64,000 nt of DNA from Cladorrhinum sp. PSN259 (Eukaryota > Ascomycota > Sordariomycetes > Sordariales > Podosporaceae), in assembly GCA_033725935.1 (NCBI GenBank), contig MU867071.1:300392-364391 (forward strand). The letters run 5' to 3'. The stretch's first letter is position 1; the number at the start of each line of letters is the position of its first letter. The notes beneath the pieces were generated by a model. The model was not told where the DNA came from, did no database searches, and saw only the letters and a list, made by a program, of their open reading frames with translations. Both the position numbers and the translations under genes were made by a program. Shown here piece by piece: positions 32,628 through 42,562 of this stretch.

Positions 32628-34242
32628 CGTTGAATATTTGTTTGCACTGTTTACTTGCGAATCCGGGGGATCCGATGGACGGGTGGGCTTGAACTTCCAC
32701 CACCCAGGGGGGCACGAAAAAAAAAAAAAGGGGGCGTTCTCAACGGCTGCTGATGTCGGATTCGGTGGAGATTAGGTAAAAGGAGAAACCTGATCGCTCA
32801 AACGTTGCGAAAAGGGAACAATAAAAGAATATATGCGTTTTTCTTATAATTATAAATGAGCGTAAAGAAGATAGATGGAAAAAGGCGTGGTTTCGAAAAC
32901 AGTGGAGGTGAAGAAAAAGTCAAATCGACGGAGTGTCGGGCATTTGGTGATGAACAGTAGAGAAATTAAAGATGACATTTGATCCAGCAAGTCAATCTGA
33001 TTGAGCTTGGCTTGCGATTCTGGGAGCCAGTGAATGTAGGAAAGCCAAGACACGATAACAGCGACACAGGGGTGCTCGATAAAAGCTCCTGCCAAGCTCA
33101 ATCTGCCGTAATTGTTAGGCAATAGTGAAGTGTGCCCAGGCTCTCCTGCCCAGGAAATAATAGAGACTGCAAGCAGCACCGTCTCAGTACCAACACAACC
33201 ACATTTTCACCATTTTTCCATATATTAAATTAACTTTTATTTCAATATAATATTCAGGTATTGAATTGGTTGATTGGCCCATTTCGGGGCAGTAGCCCAC
33301 CTCACTTGGCTGTGTGGCCTGTGTAGCTTGCGTGGCTGTGTGGAAGAGCACCTTTTTGGGGCCAGTCTTTCTTTTTACGTATATATAGCCGTAGGCCCTC
33401 CCTTCCACTCGGGAAGGAAGGCAAGCAACCAGGCAAGCAAGCAAGCAGGAGGCTTGCTCCCAGGCAGGGCTTCCAGGAAGCAATTCACCACCACTTCTTT
33501 CCACACACTATTCTTCCACTTGGTTTTATACTTGCCCACCTGATCAGGAGGGTCAGATGATTTTGTGAGCTCTCTTTTGGTAGAAGCCTTCTTCGAAGGC
33601 TTCTTTCTTGGTGGGTGTGTAGTTTCCCTCATTCAGTATTAGAAAATCGCTAGTTAAAAGATAGTACGTGGTGGAATATTCCAGCATGCGTGGAAAGGAG
33701 TTAGGAATGCATCAACAGAAGCTTAACAGGCGTAGAAAGGAGGCAGGAATGCATTAACAGAAGCTGAATAGGCGTACAAACAAGTGAAATAGGCCAGGCC
33801 GCAATATCTACAGGGTGTACACGGACCTTTCGGGTTTCGGTTGCAATCCACAGCAGACAATCCCGCTGCAGAGCTTAAGGTGGGGCAAGGTAGCCTTGCA
33901 GGGAATGCTTGTAGTGGGGGAAGACTCGATTGCTGGCAAAGCCTCCAAGAACCAAAAATGATATTCCAGATGTCACGGTTGCAGGGCCCTACAAAGCCAG
34001 GCGTGGGTACTATTGTGGGAAAAGTCCTCTATTTGCAAGAATAGTAAGTTGAAGAAGGAAAGGAACGGTTTGCAAGTGGAAGCTTGCAGTGGAAGAAGCT
34101 CTGTGGGCTGCTGCAGGGCACTGACCAGGTGGTCAGTGCTTCAATAACGTAACCACCTTCGACCTACATGATGGTCCTGTAGGGTGCAGGGACCGTCACA
34201 CCGAACTCTTTTTTTTAATCCTTACAATTAGCAACCGCAAAG
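32628..34242. other. Spacer with short repeats upstream of GPN3
   Basis: 1.6 kb without a gene. It holds a CAAG-type low-complexity tract (about 33420-33450), a 9-bp-stem hairpin AGAAGCCTT/AAGGCTTCT (33582-33604), copy A of the 42-nt tandem repeat (33644-33792) and the inverted repeat that brackets the GPN3 start. Confidence 0.55.
33644..33792 (+). repeat. 42-nt tandem repeat, copy A
   Basis: A leader (AAATCGCTAGTTAAAAGAT) is followed by two 42-nt units (33688-33729, 33730-33771) and a half unit (33772-33792). Units begin GCGTRGAAAGGAG and contain GGAATGCATYAACAGAAGC. A second copy with the same leader lies at about 35540-35710, beyond GPN3, in the same orientation. Differences between units are largely C/T and A/G transitions. 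Confidence 0.75.
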
Positions 34243-34276
34243 ATGAGCAAGTTCGGTGTGATGGTAATGGGCCCTG
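34187..34276. promoter_or_regulatory. Inverted repeat bracketing the GPN3 start codon
   Basis: TCACACCGAACT (34196-34207) is the exact reverse complement of AGTTCGGTGTGA (34250-34261), inside the GPN3 coding start. The flanking CAGGGACC (34187-34194) matches less exactly the complement of GGGCCCTG (34270-34277). The start codon (34243) lies in the ~42-nt loop. A leader hairpin or a fold-back mutation would both explain it. Confidence 0.5.
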
Positions 34277-35195
34277 CGGGTGCCGGAAAGGTGTGTATTG
34301 CGAAACCATCCGACTCGCCTTTCCTCTAACTTGCCATCCGCAGTCTACCTTTTGCGCATCACTTATTACCCATCTTCAACTTAACCGGCGATCATGCTAC
34401 TACGTCAACCTCGACCCAGCAGCCGAGAGCTTCGAGCACCAACCGGACCTCGACATCAAAGACCTAATCTCCCTCGAAGATGTAATGGATGAGCTGAAGT
34501 TGGGACCCAACGGGGGTCTCATCTACTGTTTCGACTTCCTCATGCAGAACCTCAGCTTCCTTGAGGAAGGCCTCAACAGCGTGACGGAAGAATACCTCAT
34601 CATATTCGACATGCCGGGTCAGATTGAGCTCTACACCCATGTTCCCGTCGTGCCGACCCTCGTCAACTTCCTCAAGCAGCCCGGATCCCTTGATATTCGA
34701 CTTTGCGCCGCTTACCTCCTCGAGTCAACCTTTGTCGTCGATAGGGCAAAGTATTTTGCTGGATCTCTTAGCGCAATGAGTTCCATGTTCATGCTTGGGT
34801 TACCGCATCTCAACATCCTCAGCAAGATGGACCTTGTGAAAGATCAGATCCGCAAGAAAGACTTCAAGAAGTTTCTGGTACCGGATACTCAGTTGTTAGA
34901 TGATGATCCGGCCGACATTGCTGCTAGGAAGGCGGGCATAGACGTCGATGCTCAGGTTGACGACCTCATGAACAAGGATGCAATGCTCTCGGGCGCATCG
35001 TTTAAGAGACTCAATACGGCTGTTGCCGAATTGTTGGAGCGTTACAGCATGGTCAACTTCCACAAGTTGGATTGCACAGATGAGGACAGTCTTGCGTCGA
35101 TTCTCAGCTACATTGATGACTGCATTCAATGGGCCGAGGCACAGGAGCCCAAAGAGCTGGCTGACGAGGAGTACGATGAGGCTGATGAGGAATGA
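34243..35195 (+). CDS. GPN3: GPN-loop GTPase 3
   Basis: Two exons (34243-34290, 34344-35195) give 299 residues. The intron falls inside the P-loop, between GPAGAGK and STFCAS. Gpn3 acts with Gpn1 in cytoplasmic assembly and nuclear import of RNA polymerase II (and III). Motifs are the P-loop at residues 10-18, the family-defining GPN triplet (70-72, in LGPNGGLIY), the switch block FDMPGQIELYTH and the guanine-specificity region NILSKMDL. The C-terminus is acidic. It lies between two direct copies of a 42-nt tandem repeat, and its paralog GPN2 is about 1.5 kb downstream on the other strand. Confidence 0.95.
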
Positions 35196-35975
35196 TTTAG
35201 TCAAGCGAAGAATCCGTTCTGATTTTTATGTGCTTTTGTTTCTGGGACAATATGGAGTTTTGGTAAGCTTATTTCGGGGCACCGGGGACATGATCCGTGT
35301 AGCATAGGGATGGCGTCGGTCATATTAAAAAGGGTATGGTCATTTGGTATTATCTGGGGCAAGAGACCACTACTTGGTGAATGAACCATATAAATAAAAG
35401 CAGCCAATTGGGTCTTTCATCGGTTTCTCAAATACAATCTAATGCTTAAACGTTTGCTAGCTCGGTACATACCCCATAAAACCAAGAACAGAAACAAGTT
35501 ATGGAAGCCAAGCAAAGATACAAACCGTAAGGTATTCAAAAATCGCAAATTAGAAGATGGTACCTAGTAAAACGAATTACCTATACAGGTCGGGATATCT
35601 AGCATACGTAAAAAGGAGTCAGGAATGCATTAACAGAAGCTGAACAGGCGTAGAAAGGAGTTAGGAGTGCATTAATGGAATCTGAATAGGCGTATAAATA
35701 AGAGAAATAGGCATAGGAAAGAGTGAATGGGGCGTATACCGCGATAATACACGTTCAAGCATTCCAGGTGTATGTATCATTTTGTACTGTGGTGAGTGAT
35801 GATTTTCGCTGCTCAAGCTTAATGTTGGAAATATTTCTCCACTCCAAAAAACTTAACCCATCACATAATACCAGCAGCCAAACGTCAATCTTACAACAGG
35901 ATCTCATCCACATCAACTTGGACTCTTCTAAAAAATAAAAATATATCATTGAATCTCATTACCCGAATTGTGACG
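35196..35975. other. Spacer between GPN3 and POP5
   Basis: 780 bp holding the GPN3 3' flank, copy B of the 42-nt repeat and the POP5 promoter. Confidence 0.55.
35540..35710 (+). repeat. 42-nt tandem repeat, copy B
   Basis: The same leader as copy A (AAATCGCAAATTAGAAGAT, with a longer gap after it) is followed by two 42-nt units (35606-35647, 35648-35689) and a half unit (35690-35710). The second unit is more diverged, mostly by transitions. Copies A and B are direct repeats about 1.9 kb apart, flanking GPN3. Confidence 0.75.
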
Positions 35976-36615
35976 ATGGTCCGTCTCAAAGATCGCTACC
36001 TCCTCGTTAACATCATCTACACCGACGTTCCACCAGGACATCCCAAAACTTCCGTGCCCTCTCTCCTCCTCTACAACCAGCCAACAACAGACGAACTCAA
36101 GCCACAACATCTCCTCAAGGGCATACGAAACGAAGTTGTCACATTGTTCGGGGATACCGGTTCAGGATCAGTGAATCGAAGTTTGCAAGGTATATATTTT
36201 AATACATGCCCTCTTTTGTTTTTGAGAGATCTGCTGTAACTAATATTTCCGTACAGTCAAATACCTCTCCGCAGCCACATCAACATTCATCCTAAGGGTA
36301 TCCCGCACTCACTACCGCCTCGTCTGGGCGGCTCTGTCATTCATGCGCGTTCTCCCCATCCGCGACGGGAGACCTTGTGTCTATCGCGTCGTGCGTGTGA
36401 GTGGCACGATGCGTAAGGTGGAGGCGGAAGCTATCAAACGCTCTCAGCTGTTGATACTGGCCGCCAAAGACGAGATCTCCGGCAAGACCTCGTCATCATC
36501 AGATGCACTCAGTGCCTTACTACGCAGCGACAGCCAGCAAACGCGGAGCCTAGCTATTTCCAAAGCCCACGACGACTCAGACCTCGACAACGAAGACTAC
36601 ATGTCAGAAGGCTGA
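35976..36615 (+). CDS. POP5: RNase P/MRP subunit Pop5
   Basis: Two exons (35976-36189, 36257-36615) give 190 residues. The start MVRLKDRYLLVNIIY is the signature N-terminus of Pop5, the eukaryotic homolog of archaeal Rpp14/Pop5 that contacts the catalytic core of the RNA. The remaining fold (VNRSLQVKYLSAATSTFILRVSR, then HYRLVWAALSFM, then VYRVVRVSGTMRKVEAEAI) is complete. An upstream in-frame ATG at 35949 would add nine residues, but MVRL is the family start. The C-terminus is a Ser/Asp-rich tail. Its stop codon is only 31 bp from the GPN2 stop, so the 3' UTRs must overlap. Confidence 0.93.
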
Positions 36616-36646
36616 GGGCGCTCTTCTTGTCATACTCTTCTCAAAA

Positions 36647-37830
36647 TCACTTTTGTTTTCTCGCTACCTTTATACCCGAGTCCACGACGGGAGGAGCCTG
36701 TGTTGGAAGTTCAGCATCACCCTGCTGCTCCTCCATAACCGCCCTAGCCCTCTCCTCATCCTCCCGCTCCTTCTGATCCCAAAACGCCTTGTTATCGATC
36801 CATCTATCCTGTAGATCCTGATTATCCAACAACGACGACTCATCCCGCATTGCAACCTGCCAAACCGTGTCATTCGCGCCCTCAGCAGAACCAAACACAT
36901 AGCCTCCCGCGCGATCTATAACCCGCAGGAGGTGCATGATGCTCTTCTTATTCTCGACCGCCAGGACCTCAAAATTGACCAGCGCGAAATTATCAATGAG
37001 TTGTGCGATGGCGCCATTTAAGGCTGCGAATTTATCACTTCGCATCGCTGGTGCCTCTGCCTCGAGGGACGGCATGAGGTAGTTTAGGTCTTGGACTTCG
37101 GTGTAGTAATCGAGATTGAACGGTAAAGGGTCGTAATCGGCTAGTCTGTCGATTTTGGTGATGACGTTAATGTGTGGGAGGTCCATTTGGAGCATGGCGC
37201 GCAAAGCAAGGAGGACATTGGACATGTAGAGGGATGGCTGTGTCAAGCAGAAGCAGTCGGAGAGGTGGACTGCTACTAGCTTTACCCATATTATCAGCAT
37301 ACAAAAAAGTAGAATAATGCTGGCGGAATAAACATACCCGATACCCCAGCTTCCCTAACTTCCCAAAAATATTCCGTAAAGAAGCGTGATGTGTATAAAG
37401 CTCAACCTGCCCCGGGCAGTCAAAGAGGATATAATCGCCTTCCAGTTCTTTTAAGCCGGCTTCTAACCACTCGAAATTGTTTTCCAGCTCCTCGAGAGCG
37501 TATAATATCCCGCCGTTGGGGCCAAGACGATCGTCTGCCATTATTTCTTCGAGTGTTACGAGGTCCCGGATGTCGAGGGCGCAGGGGTAACTAGTTGCAT
37601 CGTTTGCTGGGTCGAGGTTTACGACTACGCAGGCGCGGCCTATTGCGCCCATGAACTGGGACACTTTTTGAAAGAGAGGGGTTTAGTTTCGTATGCTGGA
37701 ATAAGAGGGCGCAAGACGAATGTATGGAGATGAGGAGGGGAAGGGTGAGGAAGGGGGATTACGAACTTCCATCGCAGTATGTGCTTTTGCCTGCGCCTGG
37801 GCTGCCCAGGACCAGTTGGCCGAAGGGCAT
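36647..37830 (-). CDS. GPN2: GPN-loop GTPase 2
   Basis: Three exons (37830-37767, 37663-37338, 37279-36647) give 340 residues. The N-terminus MPFGQLVLGSPGAGKSTYCD and the joined DGMSQFMGAIGR are diagnostic for Gpn2. The GPN triplet is at 69-71 (LGPNGGILYALEEL). The second block FDCPGQVELYTHH and the joined YRLVAVHLSD follow. The specificity region NVITKIDRL completes the GTPase domain. Gpn2 assists RNA polymerase II/III assembly. The first donor (GTTCGT) is off consensus but is the only one giving the conserved DGM junction. The C-terminal tail is charged. Confidence 0.93.
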
Positions 37831-38381
37831 ATTGATATATCGGAGGGATGGGGTATTTCTTTGGTGGTTGTTGACACTTCAAGGAGATTCTGCGATGCTG
37901 GAGTTCGATGGATGATGGTGATAATCATAAATCGGGTTTTATACTGAAAAATACTTTGGGTTTACTGGATAAGTTGCTGCTGTATCGGATCTACCTCCGG
38001 GTAGTTACCAGGTATGACGGGTCTAGGTGTGGACTTGGCATAGTGGCAGACCTCGGGAGCTTGACCTTTTACCAGCGTTCACAGCACCTGCATTAGCCTC
38101 TGGGTCTGCCAAGACACTTTTCCAGGTTCTGGTTCCTTTTTGTACCTATGTTCTGGGGGCGTCACGTCGCCGCCATCCTACATCCTACACTCCAAATAAA
38201 TTATCCACCTTACTATTTCACGACAAGTTTTACGTTTCTCGGTTTCGCTGTCTCACCGCATATAACAGGAAGCGCCTTTATTACCACTACGAACAACACC
38301 GAAAACGAAAGAAATCAGAACCTCGAATGCATCGCCAATAGCTACACCAACAGAGACATTGATAAACTCTCCGATACAAAG
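37831..38381. other. Divergent spacer between GPN2 and the cactin gene
   Basis: 551 bp between start codons. The frame of the cactin gene is open upstream to 38148, but that stretch has no cactin-like sequence and is treated as 5' leader. Confidence 0.5.
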
Positions 38382-40050
38382 ATGGACCCAGGCAGACAAG
38401 CAATGATTGACGGGTGGAATTCGCCACGAAAAGACGATAGAGCGGGGGCTGGAGACAGTAGCAGAGATGTTCTGGCACCACGTTTCGACGCTTCGACCCG
38501 CATTTCCAAATTGTCTCGTCAGCCACCACTGAAAACTGGCGCCAGCTTAGCAAATGCAAACGTAGGTCCTGGAGCCGGCAGGGGGAAATATTTGACACAG
38601 GACGAGCAGTCTGAATTGTTCGTGGCCGACGAGGACAAGTTCGTGTTGAAGCAGGCAAAGAAAAAGGCCGACATTCGAGTCCGCGAGCATCGAGCAAAGC
38701 CGATCGACTACCTCGCATTCAACCTGCGCTTCATTGACTCGGATCGAGATGTTTTTGACGATGACGATGACGACGTCGAGATTAGCATCCCCGCACCGGA
38801 AGCCCTGCTGAATGGCCTAAACGAGGCGCAGCTGAAGGAGCTGGACGAAGATATCAGATCGTACCATACCCTCGAAAGCAATCAGCGAAATAAAGGCTAC
38901 TGGACCGCTCTTCTGGCGCTTTGCACAGACCGGCGACAGAAATTGAAGCCACAAGGCCCTGAGGGGAGAGCTGTAACGTCGGTTGCGTCGGATGTCGACC
39001 GGATACTGAGTCCGAAAACACTGGAGCAATTAGAGGCCTTGGAGAAGCAGATCAAGGCGAAGTTGCAGTCCAATGAACCAATCGATACTGACTACTGGGA
39101 ACAACTGCTAAAGAGCTTGCTGGTGTACAGGGCCAAGGCAAAGCTGAAGAGCGTCTGTCAGGACATCAAGGCCGCCCGGGTCGAAATGATGAGGGCACGC
39201 GACCCAGAGAGAGCCAAGGCACTGGAAGAGTCCGATGGGTTCAGCAACAAGGCGCCGGCATTTGCATTGAACCGCTCGGCCAAGCCAGCACCAAGAGCTT
39301 CTGTGCCGACATCGAGCAACCAAGATTCCAACGCGCCTCCACCGGGGACCGCTCGCTTTGCTTCGGCTGGCGACGAAGATTTCTCGCAGGCAACCAAGGC
39401 TCTGTATGATCGAGAGGTTGCTCGGGGAGTTGGCGAGGGCGAGGAGATTTTTGCGGCAGAGGAGGAGGTGGAAGGCTCGTCCAAACCTCTATGGGCAGAC
39501 AAGTATCGTCCACGAAAACCACGCTATTTCAACCGCGTGCAGATGGGTTACGAGTGGAACAAGTATAACCAAACACATTACGACCACGACAACCCGCCGC
39601 CCAAGGTCGTCCAGGGTTACAAATTCAATATCTTCTATCCCGACTTGATCAATAAGGAAAAGGCCCCCACCTTCAAAATTATTCGCGAGCATGGACGGAG
39701 AAAGGGAGAGTCTTTAGCTCCTGCAGGATCTGAGGATACCTGTCTGATTCGTTTTATCGCCGGCCCACCATACGAGGATATTGCCTTCAGAATTGTGGAT
39801 CGTGAGTGGGATTACAGCGCCAAAAGAGAGCGCGGGTTCAAGAGTAGCTTTGACAAGGTAAGTCATGACGGTTTCATGTGGCTCCTCATGTGCTAAAAGG
39901 TGTGAAATATTGGGGCTGACATTTCGTGTGTACAGGGCATTTTACAGTTACACTTCCAGTTCAAAAAGGTATACCATCAAGCACAACCCCCTTTTGTCCT
40001 CACCCCAATAGGTTCGCTAACAGTAGTCGCAGATTTACTACAGGAAGTAA
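38382..40050 (+). CDS. Cactin-family splicing factor
   Basis: Three exons (38382-39857, 39936-39968, 40033-40050) give 508 residues. The second exon is only 33 nt and the third codes for IYYRK and a stop. The joined end GILQLHFQFKKIYYRK is the classic cactin C-terminus, so these two micro-exons are well supported. The core has RAKPIDYLAFNLR and the C-terminal cactin domain from LWADKYRPRKPRYFNRVQMGYEWNKYNQTHYDHDNPPPK through FNIFYPDLI. Cactin is a late spliceosome-associated protein needed for 3' splice-site fidelity in several eukaryotes. The gene lies among other splicing genes. Confidence 0.92.
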
Positions 40051-40405
40051 ACGCAGATATTCGAGTCAACTACTCGGTGGCATATTTCAGGAGTTTGTCT
40101 CGACAGGACCATTTGGGTTTGCCCCGCCATTCTTCGAACTTCGAAAGGAACAATGCCGCCGTTGCGATGGTTGCGGGGCCCTTTTGGATGTGTGTGGGTT
40201 ACACTAGGGACCCTTGATGCAGCAAGCCAGACGAGAAAATAGCGGTGAGAAACGGCAAAACCAGCGCTATGGAATTGGATAAATGTGGCATGTGATGATG
40301 TGATAATGCCCGATTGGAAAAAAAAAATTGACAGTAGCTATGTATGCTATGACCCCAAACTCCTGAACTCCCTTGCTATGCTATACATGATGCTCATGAA
40401 ATAAC
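40051..40405. other. Convergent spacer between the cactin gene and KIN17
   Basis: 355 bp of 3' flanks with an A9 run near 40318. No other feature was seen. Confidence 0.5.
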
Positions 40406-41377
40406 CTAGAAGCGTTGCTTCTTGAATGGCCGTCCCCCTCCCTCCTCTCGTGCTCGCTTCCGTTCCAACTCCTCCTTCATGATCCGCTCTGCTTCACTCA
40501 CCTTCCTGGGTTGTGCCGCCATGACTTTCTTGGGTTGTCCAGCAAACGCGTTCTTGAAGACGTTCTTCGGCTGCGGTTTCATGCCGAACTTCAGCGACAC
40601 TGGTTTCGTCTCCGCAGGCTTGCTGCCTTCTCCCTCCTCTTTTGATGGGTCAGCCGGCGCATCTGTCACCGGCGCTCCTTCTCCCGAACTCGACTCAGGA
40701 GCCGCTTCCGTACTCGGCGATTCCTCTTTGGCCTTCTTCCCAAAACTCAACTTAATCTTCTCCCCTTCCTGTCGTTTCAACTCTTTCACCTCCTTATCCT
40801 CTTCCAAATCCACGCCTCTTGCCTCCGCGTCCTTCTTTGCTCTCTCGATCTGCGCCTTAAGCATCTCGAGCTCCCTCTCCTCATCCCCCTTATCCATCAA
40901 GTCCTTCTTTCTTGCCTCCTCTCTCCGCTTCATCGCCTCGGGACTGTCGTTGATCCAAGCAATGAACACGCCATCCTCCTTCTCCTCGACTCTACATATG
41001 CCCTCCCGCCCCAAATGTTTGATGAACATTGTCAACGAGCTCCATTTCGTTGCGTTGAGATGGATATGATCTTTCCTCTGAATGACTTCCTGGTAGAATC
41101 TGTTTGCATGTATTTCCTTCTCGCCGTGTGCCGTTTTGAGCTGCTGGACAAACTCGCGCTGAAATTCGTTGGAGAATTCATCTTGGGCGCCCTTGAAGTT
41201 CTGGCCAACCTCGAGCGCGCGGCGCGTATGTGATTCGGATTGGACGTGCATCTTGAATCCATTCTCGTCTCTGCAGGCTTTTTCGCATATTTGGCAGTAC
41301 CATCGAAGCCTCGTCAACCCCTTTTGCTTCATCTTATTGGCGAGGTGCTTCGTGCTTCCGACTTCTGCTTTGCCCAT
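40406..41377 (-). CDS. KIN17-like DNA/RNA-binding protein
   Basis: A single exon encodes 323 residues. It starts MGKAEVGSTKHLANKMKQKGLTRLRWYCQ, which is typical of Kin17. A C2H2 zinc finger follows (C28, C31, H44, H50), then the winged-helix core (FYQEVIQRKDHIHLNATKWSSLTMFIKHLGREG). The C-terminal half is lysine/glutamate-rich and disordered. It ends with KPVSLKFGMKPQPKNVFK, a motif repeated earlier in part as KIKLSFGKKAKEE. Kin17 proteins are found in spliceosomal complexes and bind curved DNA and RNA. It lacks the C-terminal KOW region of the longest animal forms. Confidence 0.93.
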   Translation of the reverse strand: MGKAEVGSTKHLANKMKQKGLTRLRWYCQICEKACRDENGFKMHVQSESHTRRALEVGQNFKGAQDEFSNEFQREFVQQLKTAHGEKEIHANRFYQEVIQRKDHIHLNATKWSSLTMFIKHLGREGICRVEEKEDGVFIAWINDSPEAMKRREEARKKDLMDKGDEERELEMLKAQIERAKKDAEARGVDLEEDKEVKELKRQEGEKIKLSFGKKAKEESPSTEAAPESSSGEGAPVTDAPADPSKEEGEGSKPAETKPVSLKFGMKPQPKNVFKNAFAGQPKKVMAAQPRKVSEAERIMKEELERKRAREEGGGRPFKKQRF

Positions 41378-42562
41378 CGTAACGGCTAGGACTCGCTGCG
41401 CGGAGTCAGGCGACGGTTGTGAGGTTGCTTGCGGTTAATTCAAGATTCCTCTCTGGGATCACACGAGTAGTCGAGTTCTGGAAGAGCGGTCTAAGCCTGC
41501 GGTGTCGCAAAGAACAGACAATGAGCAATCCACTGTTTGTCGCCGTCGGAACATTCCGCAGAACGCGTGACTAGTGGTGATCTGCCGGACAGGTGCCGAT
41601 CTCGAATGTCGACTGGTTTCGGAAGGCTTTTGAAAGGGAATCGATTGAAAGTTGATGAGTGGATCCACAAGGCTGAACAAGGAGAAGGTCTGCGCACGAG
41701 CCACATGCGACCTGTCGTAGACGTAATTGGCCCCATACTTACGCTCGGCATGCTCACCGTTTTCTTTCCACATTTTACAAACATTCCATTGAGTTCTGAA
41801 CGCCGACCATGCCGACGTGGCGATGGAGTCCCGAGCTGGCTTGGTATGGATCTTTTTGTCCACATCATCGAGTGTCTCCCAATGCCTAGAGAGCAAGCGT
41901 CACCGCGTCACCTCATTACTTTCCAATTATCAATGTGAAATCATCTGCCGAAGATATCGGTGGCATGATTCCTGGCATGAGATTGCGGGCAAAGAAAATT
42001 CCAAGAACTAAAAGAATTTGGAAGGTTGTTGATGTGGACAGCTTTGTTGAGATTAGGTACCTAGTCGGATGAAACGGACAGCCAAAAAAAAAGTTCCAGC
42101 TTGCAGATGCCCCTCCGTAATCTATACCCCTCCCCCATTTGTAGCCCCTCCAACCCCTCCATCCTGCGAACCCCCCCCCTCCCCCTCCATCGGACAATCA
42201 ACCTGCACCAAAAATCCCGCTCAAAGTCTCACTCCAAACCGGAGAACTTGTCTCTGCAACCATCGCAAGCATTTACTCGAAACCGACCTGTGGTTCCTAA
42301 CCTGTTTCTCTTCGTCCAAACAAGCACGAAGCTTCATCCCGGTACTCGGTCCACAAAGGTCCCACCCCCAAATTTCCCATAAGCTGTCCACATCGCAAAC
42401 TCCAAGCCGGCAACACATTTCAGTAGATTGGTATAAACTTGAGATCGGAGCTCCGCAAACCAAAACACCCACCCTTTCCATACCGACCGATTGGACAATA
42501 ATTCCGGCCCAGAACCCTCGAGACTCAGAATCTCACAACCTCAACAGCTTGACACAGATACA
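41378..42562. other. Spacer with a possible small spliced gene
   Basis: 1.18 kb between KIN17 and the lactonase gene. The minus strand holds the possible small gene listed separately. A homopyrimidine tract lies at about 42100-42190. The plus-strand frame 42069-42842 overlaps the lactonase in another frame and is not a gene. Confidence 0.45.
41459..41896 (-). CDS. Possible small spliced gene (only part of the exon structure seen)
   Basis: The stretch HWETLDDVDKKIHTKPAR followed by DSIATSAWSAFRTQWNVCKMW looks like real protein: mixed charge, well-spaced aromatics. It is preceded by an acceptor-like CTTGCTCTCTAG (about 41892), and good donors follow (GTGAGC near 41757, GTAAGT near 41743). An upstream exon beginning MPPISSADDFTLIIGK (about 41935-41980) is in a compatible phase, but the intron would be only 34 nt, unusually short. 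I do not recognise the family, and the 3' part is unresolved. The coordinates given are those of the open frame, not of a finished gene model. Confidence 0.3.
   Translation of the reverse strand: MLSRHWETLDDVDKKIHTKPARDSIATSAWSAFRTQWNVCKMWKENGEHAERKYGANYVYDRSHVARAQTFSLFSLVDPLINFQSIPFQKPSETSRHSRSAPVRQITTSHAFCGMFRRRQTVDCSLSVLCDTAGLDRSSRTRLLV

Noticed and set aside
33644..35710. The 42-nt arrays as a CRISPR or telomere-like array
   Set aside because: Units are directly abutting with no spacers, only two and a half units per copy, in a eukaryotic genome.
34243..37830. GPN2 and GPN3 as a recent tandem duplication
   Set aside because: Their N-termini, intron positions and tails match two distinct ancient subfamilies.
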